A stretch of DNA of 64,000 nucleotides. Origin: Kutzneria chonburiensis (GTDB lineage: Bacteria; Actinomycetota; Actinomycetes; Mycobacteriales; Pseudonocardiaceae). Positions 37,495-46,416 of the stretch are shown piece by piece; position 1 is the first letter of the stretch; each line of letters begins with the position of its first letter. The stretch lies in NCBI RefSeq assembly GCF_028622115.1, contig NZ_CP097263.1, positions 7,812,001-7,876,000 of the forward strand. The letters are read 5' to 3'. The position numbers were made by a program, and so were the translations under genes. The notes beneath the pieces were generated by a model. The model had not been told where the DNA came from and searched no databases. It saw nothing but the letters and a program-made list of their open reading frames with translations.

Positions 37495-38480
37495 CAGTGA
37501 GCCTCCGCCTTCCCCGCGCGCAGCTGCCGGATGAGGATCGCGGTGAACGCGAACGAGACGATGAACAGCAGCACGGCCATGGCCGAGGCGTAACCCATGT
37601 GGTACGAGCGGAATCCCTCGTTGTACATCCACACCGGGAAGGTCAGCGTGCTGTTGTCCGGGAAGCCGATCAGCTTGGAGTTGCCGACGGCGTCAGCGGA
37701 TCCGGACGCGACCGAGCCGGCCACCACCGCCTGGGTGAAGTACTGCAACGCGAAGATGATCGAGTTGACCACGCCGTAGAGCAGCACCGGCGCGATGGAC
37801 GGCAGCGTGATCTTGCGGAACTTCATCCACGGGCCGGCGCCGTCGAGGTCGGCGGCCTCGTAGAGATCACCGGGCACGTCCAGCATGGCGGCCAGGATGA
37901 TGATCATCAGCTCGCCGGAGCCCCACAGCGTGAGCAGGGTCAGCGACGGCTTGGACAGGTTGGGGTCGTTGAACCACAGCGGCCCGTTGATGCCGAGCCA
38001 GCCCAGGATGGTGTTCACCGGGCCGGTGCCCGGGTTGAACAGGAACACGAAGGTCAGCGTGGCCGCCACCGGCGGGGCCAGCGACGGCAGGTAGCACAGC
38101 GCCCGCAGGAAGCCGGAACCGTTGCGCACCTTGGTCAGGATCTGGGCCACGCCCATGGCGAAGGCCAGCCGGCCGACCGTCAGCACGACGACCAGCCACA
38201 GCGTGTTGTACGCGGCCGCCTTGACCAGCGGGTCGCTGGTGAACATGAACACGTAGTTGCGGAGGCCGACGAAGTCGGCGGTGTTGAGCCCGTCGTAGTT
38301 GGTGAACGAGAAGTACACCGTCGCCAGCAGCGGGTACACGAAGAACAGCACCATGCCGGCGGCCCAGGGCGCCAGGAACAGCAGCACCCATTTGCGATGG
38401 CGGCCGCGCCGCCGCGCCCGTCCCGTTGAGGGGACGGACGCGGCGGGTGCGTCGGCCGAACCGAGCAGAGTTGCGGTCAT
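37494..38480 (-). CDS. Sugar ABC transporter permease, MalF type (CsnF-like)
   Basis: 328 residues with six membrane segments and a basic cytoplasmic N-terminus (GRARRRGRHRKW). The EAA loop reads DLYEAADLDGAGPWMKFRKI. Translation is coupled at both ends (TGATG with the lipoprotein gene at 38480 and with the second permease at 37494). Confidence 0.93.
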   Translation of the reverse strand: MTATLLGSADAPAASVPSTGRARRRGRHRKWVLLFLAPWAAGMVLFFVYPLLATVYFSFTNYDGLNTADFVGLRNYVFMFTSDPLVKAAAYNTLWLVVVLTVGRLAFAMGVAQILTKVRNGSGFLRALCYLPSLAPPVAATLTFVFLFNPGTGPVNTILGWLGINGPLWFNDPNLSKPSLTLLTLWGSGELMIIILAAMLDVPGDLYEAADLDGAGPWMKFRKITLPSIAPVLLYGVVNSIIFALQYFTQAVVAGSVASGSADAVGNSKLIGFPDNSTLTFPVWMYNEGFRSYHMGYASAMAVLLFIVSFAFTAILIRQLRAGKAEAH

Positions 38481-39823
38481 CAGTTCCCGCCGAGCGCCTT
38501 GGCGTCGTCGATCGTCTTGTCGGCCTGGGCGAACGAGGCGTGCAGGTCCTTGACCTGACCGCTCTGCCAGGACGAGCCCAGGTCCTCGGCGGTCTTCAGG
38601 TACGCGCCGCCGTTGGGGCTGGCCGGGTTGTTGGCCAGGTTGGGGTTGTCGAAGATCTTGAGGAACGTGTTGAACTGGGCCGGCATCTTCAGGTCGGCGC
38701 TGTGCAGGGCCGCCTTGGTGCTCGGCACGTTGCCGAGGCCGTTGGCCAGCTGCACCAACGCGTTCGTGTCCATGGACAGGTACTTGATCAGCTCCCAGGC
38801 GGCGCCGGCGTTCTTGACGCCCTTGGGGATGCCGATGATCGTGCCGGTGGTGTAGCCGCCGCCGTAGGTGTCGGCCTTGTCGTCGGCCACCGGGGACGGC
38901 GCGGTGTCGTAGTTCAGGTTGGGCACGTCCGACTTGAGGAACGCGGTCCGGTACTCACCGTCGAACATCATCGCGACCTGGCCCTTGTTGAAGGCGTGGT
39001 CGGGCGAGTACTCCTGGCCGAGGCCCGCGGTGAACTTCTGCAGCTTCTCCCAGCCGTAGAAGTCGACCAGCTGCTTCTGGAAGGTGAACATCTCGGTCCA
39101 GGCCGGATCGCTGGCCAGGTCCGACTTACCGTTGCCGTCCAGCCACTTGGCGCCGAACTGCGGGGCCCAGATCTGCGGGTGGTTGGCGTAGAAGCCGAAC
39201 TGCGGGATGAAGCCGGCCACCTTGATCGAGCCGTCCGGGTTGAACTCGGTCAGCTTCTTGGTGTCCTCGAGCAGCTCGCTCATGGTCTTGGGCGGCGCGG
39301 AGATGCCCTTGGCCGCGAACAGGTCCTTGTTGAAGTACAGGCCGTACACGTCGGCCAGCATCGGCATGGCGCAGCGCTTGCCGTTGAACTGGGTGTAGTC
39401 CTGGACCGCCTTGGGGATCTGGGTCAGGTCGGTCTTGTCCCGGTCGATGTAGGGCTTGAGGTCCTGCCACGCCCCAGACGAGCAGAACTGCCCGATGTTG
39501 TCGGTGGAGAACGAGATCGCCACGTCCGGCGGGTTGCCGCCGCGGATCGACTGGGTGATCTTGTCGTCGTCCTGGCTGCCCTGGCTGTTGATCGTGATGT
39601 TGGGGTGGGCGGCGTGGAAGCCGTCCAGCACCTTGTTCAGGATGCCCAACTCACGGTCGGCGAAGGCGCTGTAGACGGTCAGCGTGACCTTCTGGTCAGC
39701 GCTCGGCGCGTCCTGCGCGCCGGTCGTGCCGCCGCCGGCGGTGCACGCGGACAACAGCAGGACTAATGCTCCCGCCGAGCAGGTGGCTGCTCGGGCCAGG
39801 GCGGCGCGTCTGGGGGTACGCAT
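38480..39823 (-). CDS. Sugar ABC transporter substrate-binding lipoprotein (CsnE-like)
   Basis: 447-residue extracellular solute-binding protein family 1 lipoprotein; lipobox LLSAC with cysteine 27. The mature part has VTLTVYSAFADRELGILNKVLDGFHAAHPNI, NPPDVAISF and AMPMLADVYGLYFNKDLF, as in oligosaccharide binders. ATG 39823 is preceded by GGAGGG. It lies 32 bp after the ROK regulator gene. Preferred ligand (chitosan oligomers by analogy with csnE) is inferred from operon order. Confidence 0.92.
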   Translation of the reverse strand: MRTPRRAALARAATCSAGALVLLLSACTAGGGTTGAQDAPSADQKVTLTVYSAFADRELGILNKVLDGFHAAHPNITINSQGSQDDDKITQSIRGGNPPDVAISFSTDNIGQFCSSGAWQDLKPYIDRDKTDLTQIPKAVQDYTQFNGKRCAMPMLADVYGLYFNKDLFAAKGISAPPKTMSELLEDTKKLTEFNPDGSIKVAGFIPQFGFYANHPQIWAPQFGAKWLDGNGKSDLASDPAWTEMFTFQKQLVDFYGWEKLQKFTAGLGQEYSPDHAFNKGQVAMMFDGEYRTAFLKSDVPNLNYDTAPSPVADDKADTYGGGYTTGTIIGIPKGVKNAGAAWELIKYLSMDTNALVQLANGLGNVPSTKAALHSADLKMPAQFNTFLKIFDNPNLANNPASPNGGAYLKTAEDLGSSWQSGQVKDLHASFAQADKTIDDAKALGGN

Positions 39824-39855
39824 GGGCCCTCCAAGGACAGGGGGTTTCGGCGGAT

Positions 39856-41052
39856 TCATCGAGCGGTATGCAGCGGCGGCAGCATGTCGTTGGCCGGCAG
39901 GCCGAAGACCTCTTCCCTGACCACGGCCAGGGCGGAGTGCATGGCCCCGGCGCGGACCGCGTGGCCGGCGACCAACGCGAGTTCGACCGGGGTTCGGGGA
40001 ATGACGAGGCGACGGAGCTCGGTGGCGACCAGCTCGCACAGCACGGTGCCCCCGGCGTGCGCGACCTCGCCGGACAGCAGCACCAGCTCCGGGTCCACGA
40101 CGCTGACCACGTTGGCGATGCCGACGGCGATGCGCCGGGCCAGGTCGGTCAGGAACTCGCGGCCGGCGGTGCCGTGGGACAGCGCCTTGGTGACCGCGCC
40201 CAGCGCGTGGCGGGCCGAGATCCCGTGCGAGCGGGCCAGCTTGGTCACCGAGGAGTTGGACAGCAGGTCGCCGTAGCGGGTGCCGGCGCGGTCGATCCCG
40301 GTGTCCTGCCGGGACAGATCCGGCACGCGCATCCAGTCGACCTCACCGGCGCCGCCGGTGGCGCCGCGCAGCAGCACCCGGTTGATCACGACCGCCGAGC
40401 CGACCGCGTCGACCGGCCAGACGAGCACGAAGTCGCGCACGTCGACGGCCCGACCGATGATCATCTCTTCCAGCGCGACCAGGTTGACGTCGTTCTCGAC
40501 GGTGACCGACGTGCCCAGCAGCTCGTGCAGGCGGCCGACCACGTCGAAGCCTTCCCAGCCGGGCAGGTGCGGCGCGAAGCCGAGCTGACCGGTGGCCGGG
40601 TCGACCGCGCCCGGGCTGCCGACGACCACGTGGTGCAGGTCGCTGACCTGGAGGTTGGCGTCGCTGGCCGCCTTGGCCATGGCCTCGGAGAAGACGGTCA
40701 GCACGTCGCTGCCCTTGGGCATCAGGGCATGGTGCTCGGTCAGCGTGGCGCCGGAGATGTCGGCGATGGCCACGTCGACCGAGTCGGGGGTGAGGTCGAC
40801 CGCGGCCACGTGGGCCAGGCCGCCGTTGACCGCCCACAGCTGGGCGCGCGGACCCCGGCCACCACCGCGCAGGCCGTCCCGGCGGACGATGTCCTGCGCT
40901 TCGAGGCGGGTCAGCAGCTGGGCCGTCGCGGGCTTGGACAGCCCGATGATGCCCTCCAGCTCGGACCGGGTCAGCGGCCCGTTGCGCAGCAGCGCGTCGA
41001 TCGCGGCGCGGTCGTTGATCTCGCGCAGCAGTCTCGGGCTTCCGGCACGCAC
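39856..41052 (-). CDS. ROK-family transcriptional repressor (CsnR-like)
   Basis: 398 residues: N-terminal MarR-like winged helix (LTRSELEGIIGLSKPATAQLLTRLE at about 27-51) and a ROK domain with AVDLTPDSVDVAIAD, ENDVNLVALEEM and LLSGEVAHAGG; the catalytic-kinase signature is not complete, so it is a regulator rather than an enzyme. Start GTG 41052 with AGGAG upstream. It heads an operon in the order regulator-lipoprotein-permease-permease-hydrolase-kinase, the order I know from Streptomyces csnR-csnEFGHK (chitosan oligosaccharide use). Likely autoregulated. Confidence 0.85.
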   Translation of the reverse strand: MRAGSPRLLREINDRAAIDALLRNGPLTRSELEGIIGLSKPATAQLLTRLEAQDIVRRDGLRGGGRGPRAQLWAVNGGLAHVAAVDLTPDSVDVAIADISGATLTEHHALMPKGSDVLTVFSEAMAKAASDANLQVSDLHHVVVGSPGAVDPATGQLGFAPHLPGWEGFDVVGRLHELLGTSVTVENDVNLVALEEMIIGRAVDVRDFVLVWPVDAVGSAVVINRVLLRGATGGAGEVDWMRVPDLSRQDTGIDRAGTRYGDLLSNSSVTKLARSHGISARHALGAVTKALSHGTAGREFLTDLARRIAVGIANVVSVVDPELVLLSGEVAHAGGTVLCELVATELRRLVIPRTPVELALVAGHAVRAGAMHSALAVVREEVFGLPANDMLPPLHTAR

Positions 41053-41064
41053 TGGGTAACTCCT

Positions 41065-41083
41065 GTCTGTTAACTTTCCAGAC
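41065..41083. promoter_or_regulatory. Candidate ROK operator upstream of the csn-like operon
   Basis: Imperfect palindrome GTCTG-ttaactttc-CAGAC, 13-31 bp upstream of the regulator's GTG. Its A/T-rich centre with AAAGTT resembles operators of ROK repressors. Confidence 0.45.
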
Positions 41084-41173
41084 GATTTCGTGCCACCGTA
41101 GTGACCGCGCTCACCCAGGTCAATGGGTCGTTCACCCCGTATTCAGGTCGTAACAGTGAGTGCAAGTTACCCA

Positions 41174-41187
41174 TTAGGGTCCCCTAA
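41174..41187. promoter_or_regulatory. Perfect palindrome upstream of the DUF3159 gene
   Basis: TTAGGG-tc-CCCTAA, 18-31 bp before GTG 41205. Could be an operator of the DUF3159/NB-ARC pair or a second site for the divergent ROK repressor. Confidence 0.35.
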
Positions 41188-41204
41188 CCTGGCAGGCTAG
41201 GAGG

Positions 41205-41861
41205 GTGATCGAGCGGGAAGAGACCTTCGCGCAGCTCCTCGGCGGGCGTGGCGCGGCCCTGGACGCCACCCTGCCGTCCGTCGCGTTCGTGGCCGGCTGG
41301 CTGCTCACGAATCACTCGGTCGGGTGGGCGGCGCTGATCGCCGTGGCCGCCGCGGTGGTGGTCGGCGCGATCCGGCTGATCCGTGGCGACAAGATCCGGG
41401 CCGTGCTGATCGGCGCGTTCGTGGTGTCCGTGGCCGCGCTGGTCGCCATGTACACCGGTCGAGCCATCGACTTCTTCCTCGTGCAGCTGCTCAGCAACGC
41501 GGCCAGCGGGCTGGCCTTCGTGGTCAGCTGGGCGGTTCGGTGGCCGCTGCTGGGCGTGATCATCGGGGCCCTGCTGGGCCAGCGGACCCGATGGCGGCAG
41601 GACCCGGACCTGCTGCGCGCCTACGGCCGGGCCACCCTCGTCTACTCGATCCAGTACGGCATCCGGGTGATCGTGTTCGGCTACCTGTGGTGGCAGGGCG
41701 ACGTGGTCGCCTCCGGCATCGCCCGGGTCGCCCTCTCCTGGCCGCTCTACGTGGTCATGCTGGCCCCGACCTGGTGGGTGTTCCGGGCAAGCCTGCCCTC
41801 GGACCACCCGGGTCTACGGCATCCGCGCCGTAGGATCGGGTCCGATACCGACCCGGGGTAG
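41205..41861 (+). CDS. DUF3159-family membrane protein
   Basis: 218 residues with about five to six hydrophobic segments, starting REETFAQLLGGRGAALDATLPSVAFV, the DUF3159 pattern; SGLAFVVSWAVRWPLLGVIIG and ARVALSWPLYVVMLAPTWW are further conserved-looking parts. Function unknown. GTG 41205 directly follows GGAGG, so the usable site is probably GGCAGG a little upstream. Four bases separate it from the next gene, implying one transcript. Confidence 0.82.
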   Translation: MIEREETFAQLLGGRGAALDATLPSVAFVAGWLLTNHSVGWAALIAVAAAVVVGAIRLIRGDKIRAVLIGAFVVSVAALVAMYTGRAIDFFLVQLLSNAASGLAFVVSWAVRWPLLGVIIGALLGQRTRWRQDPDLLRAYGRATLVYSIQYGIRVIVFGYLWWQGDVVASGIARVALSWPLYVVMLAPTWWVFRASLPSDHPGLRHPRRRIGSDTDPG

Positions 41862-41865
41862 GCAG

Positions 41866-43122
41866 ATGGGGCGAGGCGGCAGGAGCGAGGGCGCTGCGGC
41901 GCTGTTCGGGCCGGAGCTGCGGCGGCTGCGGCAGCAGTGCGGCCTGTCCCTGCGCGACCTGTCCAAGGTCATCGGCTTCACCCCGGGCTACCTGAGCAAG
42001 GTCGAGAACGGCCGGCCGCCGTCGCCGGAACTGGCGCGGGCGTGCGACGAAACCCTGAGTGCCGGCGGCGCGTTGGCCGCGCTGGCCAATGCCGAGGCGT
42101 CCGTACGGCCGGCGCAGCTGCCGGCCGGCATTCGGCGCTTCGTCGGCCGGTGCGATCAGCTGCGGTCGCTGGACAGCGCCGGCGCGCGAACCGTGATCAT
42201 CGACGGGCCGCCCGGGACCGGCAAGACGATGCTGGCCCTGCGCTGGGCCCACCACGTCGTGGACCGCTTTCCCGACGGCCAGTTGTACGTCGACCTGCGC
42301 GGATACTCGGCGCACGGTCGGCCAATGGAGCCCGGCGTCGCGCTGGAGGAGTTCCTCGGCGCGTTGGGTGTGCCGGCCAACGGGATCCCCGCCGGCTCGG
42401 AGCGTTCCTCGGCGTTGTTCCGGTCGTTGGTGGCCGACCGAAAGCTGTTGGTGGTTCTGGACAACGCGGCGTCGGCCGAGCAGGTACGCCCGCTGCTGCC
42501 GGCCGCACCGGGCTGCGTGGTGGTGATCACCAGTCGTGAGCGCCTGTCAGGCATCGCCGCGCCGCGGGTGACCCTCGGCGCGATGACTCCGATCGACTCC
42601 GTCGCCTTGATTCGCAGCGTGATCGGCGACGAGCGGGCCGACGCCGAGCCCGATGCCGTGACCGATCTGGCCGTGCGCTGCGGTTTTCTCCCGTTGGCCC
42701 TGCGGATCGCCGCCGAACGTGTCGTGGCGCAGCCGCACTACCTGGTGCGGGACCTGGTCGAGGAGCTCGACGCCGACGGCCGGCTGGACGTGCTGTCCAC
42801 CTTCGATTCCATTGCCGTGCGGACCGTTTTCGACTGGTCGTACCGGCGGCTGGACGCCGACTGCGCTCGGATGTTTCGGCTGCTGGGGCTGCACCGCGGG
42901 CCGCACATCGACACCGGCGCGGCTGCGGCGTTGGCCGGGCTGCCCGTGCCCGCCGTACGGGTGTTGTTGGACCGGCTGGCCGCCGTGCATCTCGTGCAGA
43001 GCCTTGGGCGTGACCGGTACGAGCTGCACGACCTGCTGCGCGAATACGCCGCTGAGCTGGTGTCCGGCGACGTGCCCACTTTTGCCACATGCGCTTCCTA
43101 TGTGGCATCTGGCGCCACATAG
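41866..43122 (+). CDS. XRE-HTH/NB-ARC protein, truncated at a palindrome
   Basis: 418 residues: an XRE helix-turn-helix (LRRLRQQCGLSLRDLSKVIGF..YLSKVENG, about 18-53), then NB-ARC with P-loop GPPGTGKTML near 112, LLVVLDNAASAEQVRPLLP, CGFLPLALRIAAERV and the winged-helix end YELHDLLREYAAEL. Relatives continue into several hundred residues of TPR or similar repeats, absent here. The last 14 codons are supplied by a long inverted repeat (43084-43136), which also provides the stop. Probably a 3'-truncated regulator, or one that functions without the sensor repeats. Confidence 0.8.
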   Translation: MGRGGRSEGAAALFGPELRRLRQQCGLSLRDLSKVIGFTPGYLSKVENGRPPSPELARACDETLSAGGALAALANAEASVRPAQLPAGIRRFVGRCDQLRSLDSAGARTVIIDGPPGTGKTMLALRWAHHVVDRFPDGQLYVDLRGYSAHGRPMEPGVALEEFLGALGVPANGIPAGSERSSALFRSLVADRKLLVVLDNAASAEQVRPLLPAAPGCVVVITSRERLSGIAAPRVTLGAMTPIDSVALIRSVIGDERADAEPDAVTDLAVRCGFLPLALRIAAERVVAQPHYLVRDLVEELDADGRLDVLSTFDSIAVRTVFDWSYRRLDADCARMFRLLGLHRGPHIDTGAAAALAGLPVPAVRVLLDRLAAVHLVQSLGRDRYELHDLLREYAAELVSGDVPTFATCASYVASGAT

Positions 43123-43136
43123 GAAGCGCATGTGGC
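43084..43136. repeat. 23-bp perfect inverted repeat ending the NB-ARC gene
   Basis: Arms 43084-43106 and 43114-43136 are fully complementary, 7-nt loop ATCTGGC, flanked by TTTT on the left and AAAAA on the right that extend the stem. The arm core is CACATGCGCTTCCTATGTGG. It lies between convergent genes and overlaps the 3' end of the plus-strand one. Confidence 0.85.
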
Positions 43137-43146
43137 GAAAAAGTGG

Positions 43147-44145
43147 CTAGCTCAGGAGCTGGGGTCGTAGGCTCAAGGCCGCCGGGCCGAGCAGCTCCAA
43201 CGACGCCAGCCAGGCCGCGCCGGCGGCGCCGTCGCTGGCGATGGACACCTCGCCGCCGCAGGCCTCCTCCAAACCCGTGAGCAGGCGCTGCCCGAGCACC
43301 CCGCCGCCAGCGGCGACAGAGCCGATCACCACCACCGGCGTCCGCTCGCCGCCGGACCGGGCGTCGCGGGCGGTCCGCACCAGCCAGTCCACCGCCTCGG
43401 CGACGATCTCCCCGGCCAGCGGGTCCTTGGCCTCGGCCGCCGCGGCGACCAGCGGGGCCAGCCGGGCCAGGTGGATCGGCGGCTCGGCGTTGACCGCGGT
43501 GATCAGCCGGGACACCACCGATCGCCGCAGAATCGGATCACCGCTCACATCCTGGATGGCCAGCACGGTGGCCAGCACGCTGCGGGCCAGCGCCCCCAGC
43601 GCCGAGCCGGTGGCCAGGGTCCGCAGCGTGGCCCGCACGGCCTGCCGCCCGAGCCAGAAAGCCGAGCCCTCGTCGCCGAGCAGCCAGCCGAAGCCGCCGG
43701 AGATCGCGACCTGACGTCTGTTCACGATCCGGGCTGCGGCCGAGCCGGTGCCGGCGACCAGCACGGTGCCGTCGGCCGACGCGGTGCCGGCGGCGAAGGC
43801 CGCCTCGGCGTCGGTGACGACCCGCAGGCCGCACTTGAGGCCGGCCCCGTGCCACGCCGCGTCGAACAGCGCGGCCACCCGGTCGTCGGCCAGCTTGCTC
43901 GCGCCGGCCAGCCCCAGCACGCCGGCCCGCACCCGGTCGGCCGGCACGCCGGCCGAGGCCAGCGCGGCCGCGATGGACGCCGCGACCTGCTCGGCGGCCA
44001 CCTCCGGCGGGTGCGAGTTCGGGTTCGCGCCGCCGGCCCGGCCGGTGCCCACGCGGGCCCCCGCCAGATCGGCCACGAGGGCCCGCGTCGTGGTCCCCCC
44101 GGCGTCCACGCCGACCAGGTAACCCTCGGTATTCGCCACAGCCAC
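43147..44145 (-). CDS. BadF/BadG/BcrA-type kinase, probable N-acetylglucosamine kinase
   Basis: 332 residues: VGVDAGGTTTRALVADL (phosphate-1), GLAGASKL, VVTDAEAAFAAGTASADGTVLVAGTGSAA, and ISGGFGWLLGDEGSAFWLGR, which is the pattern of eukaryotic- and bacterial-type GlcNAc kinases of this family. Start GTG 44145. It is monocistronic, divergent from the fucose operon and preceded by a weak dre-like site, so a role in making GlcNAc-6-phosphate for NagA is plausible but inferred. Confidence 0.82.
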   Translation of the reverse strand: MAVANTEGYLVGVDAGGTTTRALVADLAGARVGTGRAGGANPNSHPPEVAAEQVAASIAAALASAGVPADRVRAGVLGLAGASKLADDRVAALFDAAWHGAGLKCGLRVVTDAEAAFAAGTASADGTVLVAGTGSAAARIVNRRQVAISGGFGWLLGDEGSAFWLGRQAVRATLRTLATGSALGALARSVLATVLAIQDVSGDPILRRSVVSRLITAVNAEPPIHLARLAPLVAAAAEAKDPLAGEIVAEAVDWLVRTARDARSGGERTPVVVIGSVAAGGGVLGQRLLTGLEEACGGEVSIASDGAAGAAWLASLELLGPAALSLRPQLLS

Positions 44146-44187
44146 CCCATGGAGTCATCGGATCAGTTCGGTCAAAGTTCGGGCTGC

Positions 44188-44199
44188 TGGTCTGGACTT
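44188..44199. promoter_or_regulatory. Weak dre-like site upstream of the kinase gene
   Basis: TGGTCTGGACTT matches the palindromic core TGGTCTnnACCA at 8 of 10 fixed positions. It lies 43 bp upstream of the kinase start and 60 bp upstream of the fucose operon start. Confidence 0.35.
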
Positions 44200-44258
44200 C
44201 GCCGGACTCAGCGGATATACATCGGAGGTCTTTCGGTTCGAGCGAGGAGGAACCCTCC

Positions 44259-45113
44259 GTGCAGCTGCTGCGCCTCGGCGCTCCCGGTAGCGAGCGCCCT
44301 GCCGTCCGCACCGAGGAGGGCGTCGTCCACGACCTCACCCCGGTGACGGCGGACATCGACGGAGCTTTCCTCGGAAACGACGGAGTGGCCAGAGCCCGAA
44401 CGGCCCTGAACGCCGGCGAACTGCCGGTGATCGACGACAGTGGCCTGCGCGTCGGGCCGCCGCTGGCCGGCATCGGCAAGATCATCTGCATCGGGCTGAA
44501 CTACTCCGACCACGCCGCCGAGACCGGCGCGACGGTGCCCGACGAGCCGGTGCTGTTCCTCAAGACGCCGGACACCGTGGTCGGCCCGTACGACGAGGTC
44601 CTGGTGCCGCGCAAGTCCGTGAAGACGGACTGGGAGGTCGAGCTCGGCGTCGTGATCGGCCGGACCGCGCGCTACCTCGACAGCCACGAGGAGGCGCTGG
44701 CCTGCGTGGCCGGCTACGTGCTCTCGCACGACGTCTCCGAGCGCGAGTTCCAGATCGAGCGCGGCGGCACCTGGGACAAGGGCAAGAACTGCGAGACCTT
44801 CAACCCGCTCGGACCGTGGCTGGTGCCCGCCGAGGACATCGGCGACCCGCAGCAGCTCGGGCTGCGGCTGTGGGTGAACGGCGAGCTGAAGCAGGACTCC
44901 TCCACCAAGAACATGATCTTCCACGTGGCCGAGGTGATCCGCTACCTCAGCCAGTTCATGGTCCTGCGCCCCGGCGACCTGATCAATACCGGCACTCCGG
45001 CCGGCGTCGCGCTGGGCCAGCCGGACCCCAAGCCGTACCTGCGCGCGGGCGATGTCGTCGAACTCGAGATCGACGGCCTCGGCAAGCAGCGGCAGACCTT
45101 CGGGGCGGCCTGA
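44259..45113 (+). CDS. FAH-family hydrolase, probable 2,4-diketo-3-deoxy-L-fuconate hydrolase
   Basis: 284 residues. Metal ligands of the fumarylacetoacetase fold are E126 and E128 ([11 protein letters not shown]) and D158 (LSHDVSER); [12 protein letters not shown] and [11 protein letters not shown] are further family motifs. In the non-phosphorylative L-fucose route of Xanthomonas an enzyme of this family splits 2,4-diketo-3-deoxy-L-fuconate into pyruvate and L-lactate; all other steps are encoded downstream, which supports that assignment. GTG 44259 follows GAGGAGGAA. First gene of a nine-gene operon. Confidence 0.87.
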   Translation: MQLLRLGAPGSERPAVRTEEGVVHDLTPVTADIDGAFLGNDGVARARTALNAGELPVIDDSGLRVGPPLAGIGKIICIGLNYSDHAAETGATVPDEPVLFLKTPDTVVGPYDEVLVPRKSVKTDWEVELGVVIGRTARYLDSHEEALACVAGYVLSHDVSEREFQIERGGTWDKGKNCETFNPLGPWLVPAEDIGDPQQLGLRLWVNGELKQDSSTKNMIFHVAEVIRYLSQFMVLRPGDLINTGTPAGVALGQPDPKPYLRAGDVVELEIDGLGKQRQTFGAA

Positions 45114-45114
45114 G

Positions 45115-46416
45115 ATGGCCCGTGTCGTCGCGCTCGACGTGCTGGACATCCGGTTCCCCACGTCGCGGGAGCTGGACGGCTCCGACGCGATGAACCCCGA
45201 CCCGGACTACTCGGCCGCCTATGTGACCCTGCGTACCGACGAGGGCCCCGACGGCTACGGCCTGGCCTTCACCATCGGCCGTGGCAACGACGTGCAGGCC
45301 GCAGCCATCCGCGCGCTGGCCCCGCACGTGGTCGGCCGGCCGGTGCCCGAGGACGCGGCCGCGCTGGCCGCGCTGTCGTCCGAGCTGATCGGCGACTCGC
45401 AGCTGCGCTGGCTCGGCCCCGAGAAGGGCGTCGTGCACATGGCCATCGGCGCGGTGGTCAACGCGGCCTGGGACCTCGCGTCCCGCCGCGCCGGCCTGCC
45501 GCTGTGGCGCTTCCTGGCCGGCATGACGCCGGAGGAGATCGTCGGGCTGGTCGACTTCCGCTACCTGTCCGACGCGCTCACCCCGGACGAGGCGCTGTCC
45601 ATCCTGCGCAAGGCCGAGCCGACCAGGGCCGGCCGCATCGCCCAGCTGACCGCCGACGGCTTCCCGGCCTACACCACCTCGCCGGGCTGGCTCGGCTACT
45701 CCGACGAGAAGCTGACCCGGCTGGCCAAGCAGGCGCTGGCCGAGGGCTTCGACATGATCAAGCTCAAGGTCGGCGGCGACCTCGACGACGACGTGCGGCG
45801 GATGAAGCTGGCCCGCGAGGTCGTCGGCCCCGGCGTGCGGGTGGCGGTGGACGCCAACCAGCGCTGGGACACCGACGTGGCCATCCGCTGGATGCGCGAG
45901 CTGGCCCCGTACTCGCCGTACTGGATCGAGGAGCCGACCTCGCCAGACGACGTGCTGGCCCACCGGGCCATCGGCGACGCGCTGGCCCCGATCAAGGTGG
46001 CCACCGGCGAGCACGTGCAGAACCGCGTGGTGTTCAAGCAGCTGCTGCAAGCCGGCGCGGTCGACGTGGTGCAGATCGACGCCTGCCGGGTCGCCGGCGT
46101 GAACGAGAACATCGCGATCCTGTTGCTGGCGGCCAAGTTCGGCGTGCCGGTGTGCCCGCACGCCGGCGGTGTCGGGCTGTGCGAGCTGGTGCGGCACCTG
46201 TCCTTCTTCGACTACGCGGCGGTGTCGGCCTCGATGGACGGCCGGGTCATCGAGTGGGTCGACCACCTGCACGAGCACTTCACCGACCCGGCCGCGGTGG
46301 TCGGCGGCCGCTACCTCGCGCCGACCGAGCCGGGCTTTTCCGCCCGGTTGCGGGAAGAGACGCTGAGCCGGTACGTCTATCCGGACGGTCCAGTGTGGAC
46401 GGAGGCTGTGGTATGA
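45115..46416 (+). CDS. L-fuconate dehydratase, enolase superfamily
   Basis: 433 residues, the length of characterised L-fuconate dehydratases. Catalytic and metal residues expected for the subgroup are visible: K216-x-K218, D246 (VDANQRW), E272-E273 (IEEPT), E299 (GEH), D322 and H349 (CPHAGG). It removes water from L-fuconate to give 2-keto-3-deoxy-L-fuconate. Starts one base after the previous stop and overlaps the next gene by ATGA. Confidence 0.93.
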   Translation: MARVVALDVLDIRFPTSRELDGSDAMNPDPDYSAAYVTLRTDEGPDGYGLAFTIGRGNDVQAAAIRALAPHVVGRPVPEDAAALAALSSELIGDSQLRWLGPEKGVVHMAIGAVVNAAWDLASRRAGLPLWRFLAGMTPEEIVGLVDFRYLSDALTPDEALSILRKAEPTRAGRIAQLTADGFPAYTTSPGWLGYSDEKLTRLAKQALAEGFDMIKLKVGGDLDDDVRRMKLAREVVGPGVRVAVDANQRWDTDVAIRWMRELAPYSPYWIEEPTSPDDVLAHRAIGDALAPIKVATGEHVQNRVVFKQLLQAGAVDVVQIDACRVAGVNENIAILLLAAKFGVPVCPHAGGVGLCELVRHLSFFDYAAVSASMDGRVIEWVDHLHEHFTDPAAVVGGRYLAPTEPGFSARLREETLSRYVYPDGPVWTEAVV

